In this document: positions 23,816 to 36,600 of the stretch, piece after piece | How positions within the stretch are numbered: position 1 is the first letter of the stretch | How the letters are laid out: each line of letters begins with the position of its first letter | Assembly (NCBI GenBank): GCA_965153455.1 | Contig: OZ234504.1 | Coordinates: 5,456,001-5,520,000 of the forward strand | Length of the DNA stretch: 64,000 bases | DNA from: Sphagnum compactum | Lineage: Eukaryota > Bryophyta > Sphagnopsida > Sphagnales | Reading direction: 5' to 3' | Translations under genes and position numbers: made by a program | The notes under the pieces: generated by a model | Told to the model about the DNA's origin: nothing | The model's input: the letters and a program-made list of their open reading frames with translations, nothing else | Database searches by the model: none

Positions 23816-26689
23816 TAACCTATCTACCTTAATCTAAATTATGTAATTTAGGTGCTTACTTTAGGCTGAAATATCTAACCTAAACCACCTAGGTTCCTTA
23901 GCCCATGTTTTTAACATAGGTGACCTAGGTTAGGTAGGTTAGGTGGATTAAATGATTAACCTAGGTAGGCCACATGGTGCCATTTGTTCAACTTGGAGCT
24001 TGCCACATGTCAACATTTCAATGGTAAAAAAATTTAGATGTTCGCAAGTTTTCACTTTTTAATTGAATATATAATTGCAAATGACCATGTGACATAGGCG
24101 TATGTCACTACACATTTTAGTAAAAAAAAACCAATGAAAAATGATCATGCCATGTAAGTTGAATGTTAGTTGGATAAAAAGTGGGTGTAAGTTGTTCTTC
24201 AACATGATTGCCAATTTGACTTTGTTCCACACAATGTCTTTACCAATTAAAATTTTATGCAACTTGTAAAAATTGACTACAGGAATTTACAATCAGATGT
24301 GTCATTTATGACTAAAAAATAGTCGAAAAAACCACTCACTAATGTGCAAATTCCTTGTAATGAAAAAAACATTCTTGAACACATGTTTAAATTCTTTACA
24401 TAAACAAGTTGGTTTTTTTGAAAAGTTAACAAGTAGGCTAAACTTTACAATAAAATATTAAGTTAGTAGTTGTTCAATTTTTTACTTATGTAGACCCTGG
24501 GTTTTAATTTGTTGTAGAATGTGAACCTATACATTTTTTGGCATTGGGGAATGTAATGTGCATGGAAAGAGGTAGGAATAGGTTTTTGAATTTGAAAAAC
24601 ATTACCAAAGTGAAATTGAAAGCTTTAATAATTGCAAAAGGTAGGCTGAAATCTATATCTAGAGAAACTCCAAAATTATTTAAAACGTCAAACCAATATT
24701 TAAATTTTATTAAACAAGAAAGAACTTTACAAAATGGTCAAAACACATAACTACGAGCCGAAAAGGGCATTGGATGTTAGACATAATCAATCAAAATCAA
24801 ATTTTTTTATATTACATTTAAAACCATAGTAATCATGGCAAGTTAATCATTTTTCCCTCATATGAATATTAAAGAACTTATAGTAAAAATTCATTTGATC
24901 CAATTTTAAATAAGTTTTAATTTAGGACATTTGAAAATGTACACCTACAACGTCAAATGGAATCAATTTTGCAAAGGATTATCAAAATGACTCATATAAT
25001 CAAAGAATTTTCATAGAAACAAATATAGATAATAAGAACACATTAGCCACATTCAAAAAACACTTATACTTTTAAAAATGTGAAAATTTAAGATTTTAAA
25101 AATTCAAAGAATGTTTCAAAATTGCTTCAGAATTTTAAAGTTTCAAGAGTCTTTCACCACACATAAATGGGTTATAATGTACATGATGAATGAAAAAACG
25201 TTATAGCTTAAAGTATAATAAAACTAAATAATGTGAAACTTTAATTTTTGGTGATGATTTAAAATTTTGATCATTTTTCAAGATGAAACATTGAATTTGT
25301 AAGGAATCTGCACACTTTTAAATTTTCATATTTATTCAATAATGATTAACAAAAAAAATGTGATGCATTTGGGAACATTTAAATATTTTTTAGAACAAGT
25401 TACAAAAAATTTCATTCAAAAATTCATTTGCATGTAAAAGTTTTTTGTGGGAAAAATGACATGCAGTCCTTTTCCAAAGTAATCCCTTTGGCTCCTCGTT
25501 ATAGGTTTTGACCCAACATTGGTTGGTTGGTATTGGTACTAGGTAATGTCATTTCAGGTCATATTGCTTGTAATGGTGTAAGTACCAAGGAATGGTATTG
25601 CTTCATGTCATACCAACTTGGTATAATCCTTGATACTAGGCACATGCTTATATACCAATGTTGCCCAATTATTCAAATTTAGACCTAACCTCTAAATACT
25701 AATAAAACATATTCATTATTTTTGTACAAGGAATTGTATCCAAATGGGTGAAAACACTATCAAGTAGACTAGTTCATGTACTTTTTTAGGTTGAATACAA
25801 GACCATAGAAATGTTTCATACAATTATTAACCATGTAATTTGATTGGGTTAAAAGGTTGAAGTTGTTATGGTTTTTTATTCTATGTAAGAACATTGAATA
25901 AAAACATATTTAATTAGTAGTTAAGGAGGTTATTATGAATGAAACTAGGTGCACCATCCTATTTTAGTAAAAGTAGGTGCAAGTAGATTACAAAAAAGTC
26001 TAAATCCCCCAAAAAAAGGAATATTAAATGATATCACAAATTTTGTGAAAACATGTAATTTACAAATATTTTATTTTCTTTCTAGAATTGAAATAACTTT
26101 TAACACATTTACACATGATGTTTTCAAAGGTATTTTTTACACACTTTTATGATTTTCATTCAAGTTTGCATTCTTAAGAGGTCAATCAAGGATGAATGAT
26201 TTTGCAATATAGTAGGAATTTTTTAACTACTCTCCTACTTACATGTGAATGTCAAATAATTGATTATCCCTAAATTGCTTAAGACTATTTTTGTGGTCTA
26301 CTTAATTGTGTTTTCGCCTCAATGTTTTTTCAATATACGTAGTAGTTAATTACAAGTTCAAATTCTTTTCTTTTTTGGGAAGTTGTGAATACGTTGATTT
26401 TCAAGATATTAAGGATATGAAAAAAAAATATTTGAATACCAAATTTTCCAATTTCTAGTTGCTTGCAATTTTTTTTGCAAGAGTACAACGTAGCCTACAC
26501 AAACATAGTTTGAAACAAAGTAACTTGTAAGGCAATTGAACCCTAATTATTTAAAAAACTCTAACAAATTGCAACAAGTTGCCTACTTGACCACACCCCC
26601 ACACAACTCTATCACCATGTTAACCTATAAAAAAAACCCTTCTTATATTAAGTCATAATTCTTCTTAACTAAATAATCTTCAACTTCCA
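23816..26689. other. AT-rich intergenic DNA, no gene
   Basis: Around 23540-23990 there are many CCTAGGTNNCCTA and AGGTTAGGTAGGTTAGGT-like strings in both orientations, giving weak palindromes. The rest has only short frames without recognisable products. Apart from the second SINE-like arrangement near 26300, I see nothing more. Confidence 0.5.
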
Positions 26690-28400
26690 TGTAAGCCTTT
26701 AAATTCGAATTTGGCTTGTAATTCACATGCAAATTAGTAGGGTAATTCCTAACCACCATGATTATTCAATCCATGTTCTCCACTTGTAAATGACATCTTA
26801 TAGTTGTCAACACCCCAACAAGACTAAACATTTGTTTATAATCAATTTATGGCTTCGGATTTTCAGGATCTATTGGCAAGGAGGCCAACATTTGGAAATT
26901 TTCCTTTATGGATGCACCACCAAACAACATATACACAAATGCAAATGGGAGAGAAACCAACCTCTTCAACAAATATAATTTTCTAGTAAACAATGCATAA
27001 GAAGATTCCTCCATTGAAGCTAAATATGAAAAACATTGTCGTCATGACCCTCGTTGGAGGCATTAGCTATGGTTATACAACATGGCAGTAGGGTTCAACT
27101 AAGGGAAATACTCATACAACTTTGCAACCATATTCATAGGTAACTTGAGCTACACTCTCATGCCCCACTAAATTTTTCATTACAGACAAAGACTTGAAAC
27201 ATGAATCCAACATGTTGTAAACCTACTTATATGCATCAAAGATTTCAAAAACTTAAAAAAAGATTTGATCACCTTTATTACCTCCTATAACCACATATTT
27301 TATGCAAAAGGAGGATCTTAACTTCAAGCAAATAAAAAAACTTAGACTAATTAGAAGGTCAACTTAATTTCTAAGTTTATGATTAGTGTAATAGTTGTTG
27401 TCAAGGCATTTGACAACAACCAATAGCCCCTTAACTTATTCATCATTCACATTGATACAACAAGGCTCAAACAATATGTGATGTCCTCTACAATAGCCTA
27501 TGCACTTGGTTTTTAAACATTATTTGTTATACAATCATGGTCTTTTGCTTTCTTACATAAAATTATGGCCTTCATGAACTCCAAAGTCTTTTCAAGCATC
27601 AGGATTTTACTAGTTTCATGTTCACATAAAAAATAAATTTTAATGTAATAGCTCACTATCACAACATGGCCTTCTCCCACTTTTACCTCCCTTTCCTTGA
27701 CTTTCTAGTCCATGTAATTGTCTTTTATAAACAAACTTGGGCATCTTTAACATTCACATGTTTTCACCCAATAGGAATATCATCATTGTTTGTAGCATAT
27801 TGACATGCTTTAAACATCATGTGCCCAAAATGGATACCTTCGTAAATTCGTAGTGTTTTCAAAGGTTCATAATCAAAGATGGAGTGCAAAATTATCACTC
27901 AAAATGTCAATTTACCACTTTCATATTTTACAAATGCAATTAAAACAAAGAATTTTTTTTTCCAAGATTGGAATTGTATAGCCAACGGCCATGCAAAACT
28001 TAGTTGTTTCATTCACTTCAAACAACCTAACAATAATATGCATGGGTACTTAACTTCATTCAAAAAGTTGATTACCAAAGCAAACATGTCTAGATTCCAT
28101 ATTGCTTTAAGACATCCATTGATTGAAATTTGTAGAAATTGTTGCTATAGATGCAAGATTTGGCAATATATACAAATCCATTATCTTCTTGATCAGGGCA
28201 AGAAACATTTCTTGCACATGAAAAAAACAAGAAGGAATTTAAACAAGAATGCATTGTTGTAAAATTAAACTCGAAAGCCAAATGTTCTTGCAAGTGGACA
28301 CCTAACCTTGGAACCCTAAAAGATGTAAAACACCATATTTTAACCATCTCCTATTCCTCATCACTTTTTTATAAGTGCCATTGATTGCATAATCAAATGA
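26690..28400 (-). pseudogene. Decayed hAT-family transposase, nearly full length
   Basis: Reading the minus strand from high to low coordinates and allowing frameshifts and stops gives blocks in the order of a hAT transposase. LDMFALVINFLNE is near 28090 and LIAFVKYESGKLTF near 27900. HFGHMMFKACQYATNND lies at about 27800, and KTITWTRKSRKGR near 27700. NMLDSCFKSLSVMKNLVGHE is at about 27150-27210. The C-terminal dimerisation-domain end, FSLVGVLTTIRCHLQVENMD, is at about 26750-26820. Stops and frameshifts interrupt every part, so it is dead. The N-terminal zinc-finger part is not readable with confidence. No terminal repeats were identified. Confidence 0.75.
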
Positions 28401-30395
28401 ACCCACCATTTTTTTCCTTGGTTGTCAACTTTGATTAGGTATTGTTACCTTTTCATTGAATTGCAACTTCTTTTAAATAAATATCTTAGGGTGTGCATAT
28501 TATACATGAGTTTTCATAAGAATTATAACTTTCATTTTGTTATATTTAATGAAACACTTATGAAAAATAGATCTTTATGTTAGAACATTGTCATTTGCTT
28601 GTTTAGCATTGTTGTATATATGGGTTCACCAAATTAAAAAGCAAGTTGTCATTGATGGCAAAAGACCCTAAAAGAATAGACATTTAATTATGAAGTCTCC
28701 ACAACACAACTTGTGTTTCTATAATTGGAACTTGCATAACATCAACATTTGATACGTTGCCAATTTGATGATGCATGTTTTCAACATTTGAAACTAAGGG
28801 GCAAACATATTTTTCATGAATATTTATCGATTTAAAAAAAATAAAAATTATTCCTCATGGATTTTTGTGGAAATTAAAAAAAGTTAAAACATATCTCTCA
28901 AAGATCTGTTTAAAAACTTTTTAAAACTCCGAAATATTCCTCATTGATTTTTATGAAAAGAAAAATAAATTAAACATATGTCTGAAAGATCTTTTTTAAA
29001 TTTAAAAAAAAAACTTCATATATCATGCCAACACTAGTTGTGATTGGCAAGTGTTCAACAATATTAGTTGTGATAGAACATGCTAATAGTGAACCCTAAC
29101 CCAACAAATACTCTTATCCAATGTTTAGATTTGTGACAAAATTTCACACCATGGAAACAAAAAAAAACTAATATATGAAGGGTAGAAAGGAGGTTTTTGA
29201 GGAAAAAAAAACACCAAACTCGCCCTACTTAATTTGAAAGAAAAAACATGATGTCACCATAATTTGGCTCATTCCTATTGTGGATGATTGCCATTTCACA
29301 TACTTCACAAAATTGAAAATAAATAAATAATAATAAATAATAAATAATAATAATAATAAATCTTGCTCTCATCAGATTGTTGTATGATTGTTCTGGGCTA
29401 TACAATGTGAAAGGGTTTTCAACATATAGCTAGCCTAAGAAGCCTCCCCATGTTGAAACTTGTAACAAACAGTAAAAGCCAGCTGCAAGAGGTCCTTGCA
29501 GAGTATAATGCACCCATTGGGTAGTGTTCACAATGAGCCAAAACTATCACCACAACTTGCTTTGCTCTAAACTTGTCATGTAAATACATGCTTTATTGGT
29601 GTAAATTTGTGTACAAAGTTTTTAAATGAAAAAATTCATCCTTTCAAGATTTAGAGTTGTCAATTGACCTTTGCTTAGTTCCATCAAAATACATTGAATT
29701 GCATAAAATTTGAAAGGCAAAAATCCTTTACTCTTGTTGAGGCCATCATTCTTAATAAATACAAAAGGAAATGAGAACATGGAGAATGAAAAAAAAAAAA
29801 AGTTTAATGTAAAAAACAATCGCATAACTAAACTTATTAGGTTTAGGGTTCTTCGATGGGTTCAAAAGGAAGATCCTAGAGGATATGATTACGATCGGAA
29901 ATTTGCATCCAAATTTACCTCGTCAAAAAGCATTTACATGGGGCTGTGTAAGTCTAAAAGAAAACACTTACATGCTGAGGATGATAAGTGTTAATTGCAA
30001 AAAAATTGACATTATAAATCATTTATACTAACACTATTTTTTTTACACACCTAACAAATATGTATTTACACTTATCTTCCCAACATTGGTATGTTGTCTA
30101 TTCCAACATTGTCCAATTCCATGTTATAGGAAAAAATGTCTAACTAGTTTCCTTTCTAGCGCCTTAACTTGTTAATTTGATGAAGGGTTCCTTTGTTGGC
30201 AATAGATAGAACCTACCTTGTGAGGTTTTGAGATATGTTTTCTTGGAATTTGTGAACGTCTTGTGTTCACGGTTCTTCAAAATTAAAACTGAAGTTGGGT
30301 TCCACCTAGTTATTATATATGTAGCCCAAGATTGAAATTTGTGTAGGTACCATTGTTGTATATGTAGGTAAAGGCATTAGGATAGGGGCATTACA
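28401..30395. other. AT-rich intergenic DNA, no gene
   Basis: Contains an (AAT)n-type run at about 29318-29360. No coding or RNA signature was recognised. Confidence 0.55.
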
Positions 30396-30494
30396 AAGAA
30401 GGGATACGGTGAGGCAACAACAAACAAGGGCATTACTAGAATGCTTCTAGTAATAATGCCCTTGTTTGATGTTGCCTCACACAATCCCTTCTTC
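30396..30494. repeat. Long hairpin, arms about 46-49 bases, 3-base loop
   Basis: The left arm runs from AAGAAGGGATACGGTGAGGC to TTACTAGAA (30396-30441). The right arm starts TTCTAGTAATAATGCCC and ends CAATCCCTTCTT (30445-30494). They pair almost completely, with one 3-base bulge and a few mismatches around a TGC loop. Just beyond, TGCCCTTGTTTGA is repeated again. Size and geometry suit either a small foldback transposon remnant or a microRNA-type precursor. Neither can be decided here. Confidence 0.75.
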
Positions 30495-31313
30495 AAGTCA
30501 TGCCCTTGTTTGAAAGGCCTTACTCAACATAAAGATCCTACCACAAAGTGATAGAGTTAAATGGAAGATCCCTCAAAAATGGAAAAACCCTCCAACAAAA
30601 AACAAAACTTTACTTGAGGTAGAATTACAATGGCTCTGGTTGTTGAACTTGAGGATCGATTCCCCTTTCAAGTGTTCATGGATGCCTTGGGAATCATCTT
30701 CCTCCAATGTTGTAGCATTGTTCAATTTGCACTTAGTATCAAGGCAGCTTTACTTTGCCTCCTTCAATTTGCTTAATCCATGATCTTTGTTTTTTGAAGT
30801 TTTTGAACTTGGTAGTTGTTTTCCATGGAGGTCTTATTTAGACCTAGCCCACAACAACTAGGCTTGGTAAGTTCCAACAAATGGAACAAACACCATAACG
30901 GATAACAGAACACTGGCACTCTCTTAACTGATAAAAGGACTCCAAGATGGAACTGATGCCCACCACAAACTACCTTGCAACATTTGCATAGCAGTTCACA
31001 AATTTGGACCCTCACAAAATGTCAAGTTGATAAACACATGCTGCTTGGTCCACATTACACCCCTTCAGTCGCTGCACCAAGGAGACTCAGCTTTCTAACA
31101 ATTACTCTATGCCTAGAAAGCAACTATATTTAGAGACTCAGAAATTAAACTATACCATGTGGGAAAAAATGGACTATCTTGTTATCCCTTCACAACATAC
31201 TGTCAACCACACACCATATAAATGGGGGCCAAAAGTACATCCCACAAGTCTCCAGCCTCAGAGTGATAGTTTCTCCACTGATCAAGACCCAATAAGTTGG
31301 AAAAGCACTGAGA

Positions 31314-34300
31314 TTAAACCCCTGGGCTAGCATCAGCTACCTTTCTGGCAGGAATGCGTTGCCTCCGCTCGACATACAAGGATGGAAACCAACCTGCCTT
31401 CCCTTTGCACTCTCCTTCTGACCAGCCTGTTGGAGAGACCTGCCAACCAGATGCCCACCATCAACCTCATTGGCAAGCTTGGCAAATCAGCACTTGCATG
31501 TAACATTACATCCTCCAATGAGCCACCAAAAGATATACAGCATAACACAACAATTACCCTTCCCTGAAATATCAGGTCAGAGAAGCAACCAAATTAATAA
31601 AGGGCAGACCTGGCGAACAACCACATAATCCCCAACAGATAAGCTCAGCTCCCCTTGATCCTCAGCTTCAAAGTCATGCATCACCTGCCCCGACCAATGC
31701 CACAATGCCCAATAAAATCCAGGTTTGGAATCAGGAACTTCATGACAATTTGCAATAATCTGCACTGCCCAGACAGCAATTTGGGATAGCAACAATGATT
31801 GTAAGCTAAAAGAGGCAGATAAACTGTCAAGTGGGAATAGCTAAAGGACCCTGGACTTTTGAAAGCTGAATCCTGCAGTGATAACTAGAAAAGCTCCCTT
31901 CTGGTTGTCAACACAATATTTGCTTTCAAAATCCTACAATGAGTAATATTTTAGCTGTTTTATGGAAGACTTCTGGTCAACCAGGTCACCCTCAAATTTC
32001 AAGTCCCTAAAGAGCCTAAGCATCAAGGGTTTTCACACATAACAAGCTACAGATAACAGCAAAATTCTGGGGAAGCAGAAATGTAACATGCTACAAATCT
32101 AACTGAGCAGGCCATTTCATCAGCCTCATGTGATAAAAAACACAGGCGCCCCCCCCCTCTCAACAGCCTGTCCTTCTGGCCAAAACCTCAAATTCATGCA
32201 GAGGAAAGACAGTGTTTGTTTCCTCAGAAACAATACATCAGGAGATGGGTTGCTCTATTGACCCTTGGGGACAGAAAGTGCTAAAACAAGGATCTGAAGC
32301 TTCACTGTGTACAAAGAATTTTACACAGTTACTCAGTGTATTGCACAACTTGAGAATACAGCAAACTCACTAGAACTCATTTACCCCTAACAGCATATCC
32401 ATGAAACACAATGCATCTTCAACAGAACATGAATATACACACCCTTGAGGAGTTGAGGAGGCTACCTCAGCAAGGAAGTACAGAGCCTTCTGTGCAGCTT
32501 TAGAAACAGGAGCAGCTTCAGAGGCATTTTGTGATCCACCATTCGACTTGACATCCTCATATGAAGGGGGGGGCATGTACATATCACCAGCTGCAGCATT
32601 TCCCCCAGGTGTGGAGCTTGACTCACTGCGCTGGCGCTCAGAGACCATCTGCATATCCAAACTCCCAGTCAGGGCTTGGTAGCTTAAGTCACAGAGGTCC
32701 CACATGCAAATCATTGAGAACCAAGGGTGGGACAGAGGCAGATAACTAAATGCAGTTCCCTCCACAATGAGCTCCACAACATCCGCTGTTGAAACAACTC
32801 ACCCATTTGGTATGGCTACTTATTCACAAAAATAAGCTTTCCAAAACTGCTAAAGCGTGCAATCAGTCATAACTCTTGTCTTCCAAAAGGGAGACGAATA
32901 CCTGAGCATGAAGCTGGTCTAGTATCTCTGCAACACGCTGATGATAGGAGCGCTCTGCTTCCACCTGAGAAAAATCCCAAGGGGGTCTTTCAGCAATATT
33001 TTAAGTTGGACCTTTACATGCACATCATTAAACAGTGCCACAATATGCATGAACTCTCATGGGTCACTGTTCAATACACAAAACATAAGATGAGATCTTG
33101 TTCATATTGTCCAAGTGTCTTAACCATAGCAATTAATCGCTGCAGTGTGAGCCGTTGTTGCTGTGCTTCAACAGCAGTCATGGCAGCTGCAGCCTCTTTG
33201 CCTAGCACTGCCATGGCAGAGGCAAGTTCACCCATCTTCTGTTCTGCCACTTGCAGCTTCAAGGTGTTGTCTGCATTACCCCCAATCTCCTTGTTCCTGA
33301 GTTGCCTCCTTCCAACCTCTGCTGCCTGTTCAAGAATCACAGACAAAACAAATTGCCATGTCTCAAAAGCAGAACTCAAAATGCAGAGAAAAATAAGCTC
33401 CATACAACAAAGGGACCCCATCAGTTTATGTAATTGGGTGACTCACAAACCAGAATCCAAAGCCATGACTTTTTAAAAGCAAAAGAAGGAAGGGAATAAC
33501 TCTGGGAACTAACCTGTGCTTCTGCTTCTTGTCGTAAGCGTTCATAGCGTTGTGTAAGGTGTCGAGCATCTTCTAGTGGTGCCCCCATTACCATTGCTCG
33601 CAATGGATCTGCAACCTGGCATCACACCATAAGGAGAAATTTTGAGAACCACTTATTAAAACATCCTGAAATAGTACATAGACAAATTGGTGAAAATCTT
33701 GCAGTTAATGAATAGGCAATCAGGGAAGTTAATACAGGCATCTTCAGAATACAAAATGTCCAGCAAATGAAAGTAACTGGTGCTGGCATGGGACATTGAA
33801 GCCATAAAATCTGGCCACTACTACATTACTGAAAGGTTAACGCAGCACAGTGCCATAAACTGCCATATCAAAACAAATGTGAACATAGTTGATTGAGGCA
33901 TGATCCCAGCCAATGGACAAAACAAACCTGGGTTCCAATAGACCGGTGCAAATTGTCCCGCTCCCTCTCCATCTGTGTTCGGGCAGTTCCAAAATGCAGA
34001 GAGGCTCTGGCAAGTGCACCCCCAGTGCTAGGACTTTCAGTTGCATACTTCCGACAATCATCTGCAAGCTTAGATGCTGCACATTATGGCACAAGTGTGT
34101 CATAGAACTTCACTTGAAGAAATGAATCTGCATAAAGAAGGGTAAGAAAGGTCCAAGGGAGAAATCAGCAGTACTACGGAGTTGTGAAAACATATCTGTG
34201 ACATTGCAGAGGAAACTCCACCATGGCACTTTGAATGTAACTATCATGTCAGTTCCAGCAATACCAAAACTAAAATGCAAAGAATAAGGCCAGCTGTAAC

Positions 34301-35573
34301 CTTATGAGTGCTGCTCACAAAGCATCTGACTTTCACCATATTTGTGAATAGCAGTCACTAGCTGCCATGACTACCCAATGACAAAGCTCCCAACCAAGGG
34401 TGTAGTTAAGTATATGGTAATCTGCCAGAAATTTGTGCAAACCATTATAAAAGTATCTGCATCCTGAGATTCTGTCGCATTTCTAGAAGAAATGGGAGAC
34501 TAAGTCATGATGTTGCCAAGGACTCAAGAGACATAGCCAATTAAAAAGTCAACGCCATCCTCATTCAAGCTGCAAAAAGCTGCTGGAGGATAAGCTACAG
34601 TACATTTTAGCTTCTCCGTCTACAAGCAAGGATCTAAGCCAAAGAGGCCTACATAGAGGGTAGCAGTTGTCCAGCCTCCTGCATCCTGAAGACATGCTTT
34701 AAGCACACCATGCACTACAATTCAGACTCACCAACTTCCAGTTGCTTGATGCCAGTTGACACAACGCCTTCAACTCCTCGCACAATTTCCCGTTGATAAT
34801 GCTGTGAAGAGAAGTTTAGCTCACAATACGTTAAGCTCTGAGACTAAATGGCACAGCACCTTTTGTCCTTACAATAGTCACTCCATTTTGCACTGATCAT
34901 GCTCAGTTCTCAAAATTGACAGCAAGACACACTACCAATCTCTAGACTGTCTACAACCACTGAGATTTTCATACAGTTTTCTGAGTGCCAACCTTACTAC
35001 TACTGCATTATGAGCAAATGATTTTCTTACTCCAGATTATGAAACAGAAAAATATTGTACCAGGATGAAAGGGGCCTTGTGTGCTTCTAGGTTTAACTCT
35101 CTGGAACATTAAAGAAGTTATGTGAAATACTGGAAACTTTGACAGGTCACCAAATATTGGATAAACTAGGTCATTAAAATTTCTGAAAGCAGATTTACCC
35201 ATAGGCATCTAAGGCATTGTAGGTGCATACACTCCACAACATATATTGCTGCTGAGTTAAACCACAGCCAGATTTACTACCTTGGCAGCCTTGGTGGAAA
35301 TGTAGAGCCTCTCAAGTTGCTGATGCCGAAGAAGTTCAGCTTCATCTGTGACAACCATATCTCCTTGAGATCCATGGCCTGAAAATTGCTTCAATACTGC
35401 CTGTACAATTACACAATGTAATGCTTAAGGCCATTACAAAACTGCTCATTAGTGCATTAAGCAGTAAAAAGAAATCGTTTTATGAAGGATAAAAGAATAG
35501 GTATCAAAAATACCTGCTGTTGCCTAGCCACTTGCTCACGAAATGCTTTGGCTTGTTTTCTGATTGCGTCCAT
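31314..35573 (-). CDS. SH3P2: SH3 domain-containing protein, SH3P2-like, 382 aa, 10 coding exons
   Basis: Coding exons, in order of transcription, are 35573-35514, 35400-35281, 34801-34732, 34076-33928, 33615-33514, 33325-33125, 32964-32902, 32648-32466, 31684-31610 and 31439-31314. All introns are GT-AG and the frame is unbroken. It starts MDAIRKQAKAFREQVARQQQ. The first 260 or so residues form the helical BAR-like region (LLRHQQLERLYISTKAAK, MGAPLEDARHLTQRYERL, GKEAAAAMTAVEAQQQRLT). After a Pro/Ser-rich linker comes an SH3 domain (LAEVMHDFEAED, GELSLSVGDYVVV, GWSEGECKGKAGWFP). Plant SH3P proteins act at clathrin-coated vesicles, autophagosomes and the cell plate, binding membranes through the BAR part. 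Length fits the Arabidopsis SH3P1-3 set; which paralogue it matches best is not resolved. The 34077-34731 intron carries a dispersed repeat. Confidence 0.95.
34191..34552 (-). repeat. Dispersed repeat, copy C, in an SH3P2 intron
   Basis: On the minus strand it matches the copies at 42160-42499 and 60220-60547. It runs from GGCTATGTCTCTTGAGT through GGGTAGTCATGGCAGCT to TTTCCTCTGCAATGTCAC near its end. It lies inside the intron between coding exons 3 and 4 and has the same orientation as the gene. Confidence 0.8.
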
Positions 35574-36600
35574 TTCTGGCCAAACACAACATTTAAAACT
35601 TTCACAAAATAGTCATCATCCCTAGCAACCCCCCTACCATTTCTTGTATCAAATCCTTCCAGGCGAGCTGGTGAACTTTGTCCAAAGATAAAACAGAGTG
35701 CCTCTGTCACTAGATCTGAATGCACTTCAGAATTACAAAAAACCGCACAAAGCATCACAGTGGGCACAGCATGAGTACAAATTGTTTGAATACCACTGGC
35801 ATCAACACTAACAAGGTCTTTGCACGGGTGAAATCATCCCATGACGAGCAAAACCTGTGATACTAAACCTAGGTGATGTTGTGAGGGGAACAAAACTCTT
35901 GCTGGAGCACCGTAGCAGCGGCAACTATGCCGTTCCGCCCTAGCCAAGAAAAGATCCACAAAAACACAAATAATGAACAAATCGCTCCATAACCTTCTCG
36001 AAGTAACTGCCATCCTCGGCGTCGTACATCTCTACAGGAAAGAGGATCATGTGATGAAGAGCTAGGTACATGAACTCCAGAAGCCAGTGCTTGTCATTTA
36101 CGGCAACAAGAAACTGTACAAGAAAACCTACCTCAAGAACAGCCAACAAGAGAGAGAAAAAGCAAAAACTTACCGGACCCGTCAGTAGGGAGCCGCCCGA
36201 GATCGTATGTTCTGTATGTGAATGGAAAGCAGATCTTTCTCCTTCATCAGAATGTGGAGTCACGGCACCATTCTTCCCACGAATACAGGCGAGTAATAAC
36301 AAGCTAGACGGGCGGTATCCACGCATCCATCTTGCTTCTTCGTTTTTGTTCTCCTCTCTGCTTTTGTGCTAACAATTTCTCCAGTATCTCCCCTGTCCCG
36401 CTTTCGTTCCCTCTCTCTTCCGCCTGCCGCCTTCTCTCTCCCTCTCAGAAACCTATCGAACGCACAGCCAAGACGCGCTTGCCTACAACCAACGTGCACT
36501 CGAGAGGAAGACGACAAAGTTGCACATTCACTCTCTCTCTCTCTCTCACTCGCGCCGAAACAGACTTTGCTCAGTGAGTAACTTACTAGTAAGTTACTAA
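35574..36600 (-). promoter_or_regulatory. 5' leader and promoter region of SH3P2-like gene
   Basis: Gene-like composition continues to about 36600 and then drops to AT-rich spacer. A pyrimidine-rich block on the plus strand (36370-36550) ends in a (CT)n run, so the transcribed strand sense is GA-rich near the probable start. Several frames here are open but unconserved, which suits an untranslated leader, perhaps with an intron. The exact start site cannot be set. Confidence 0.5.
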
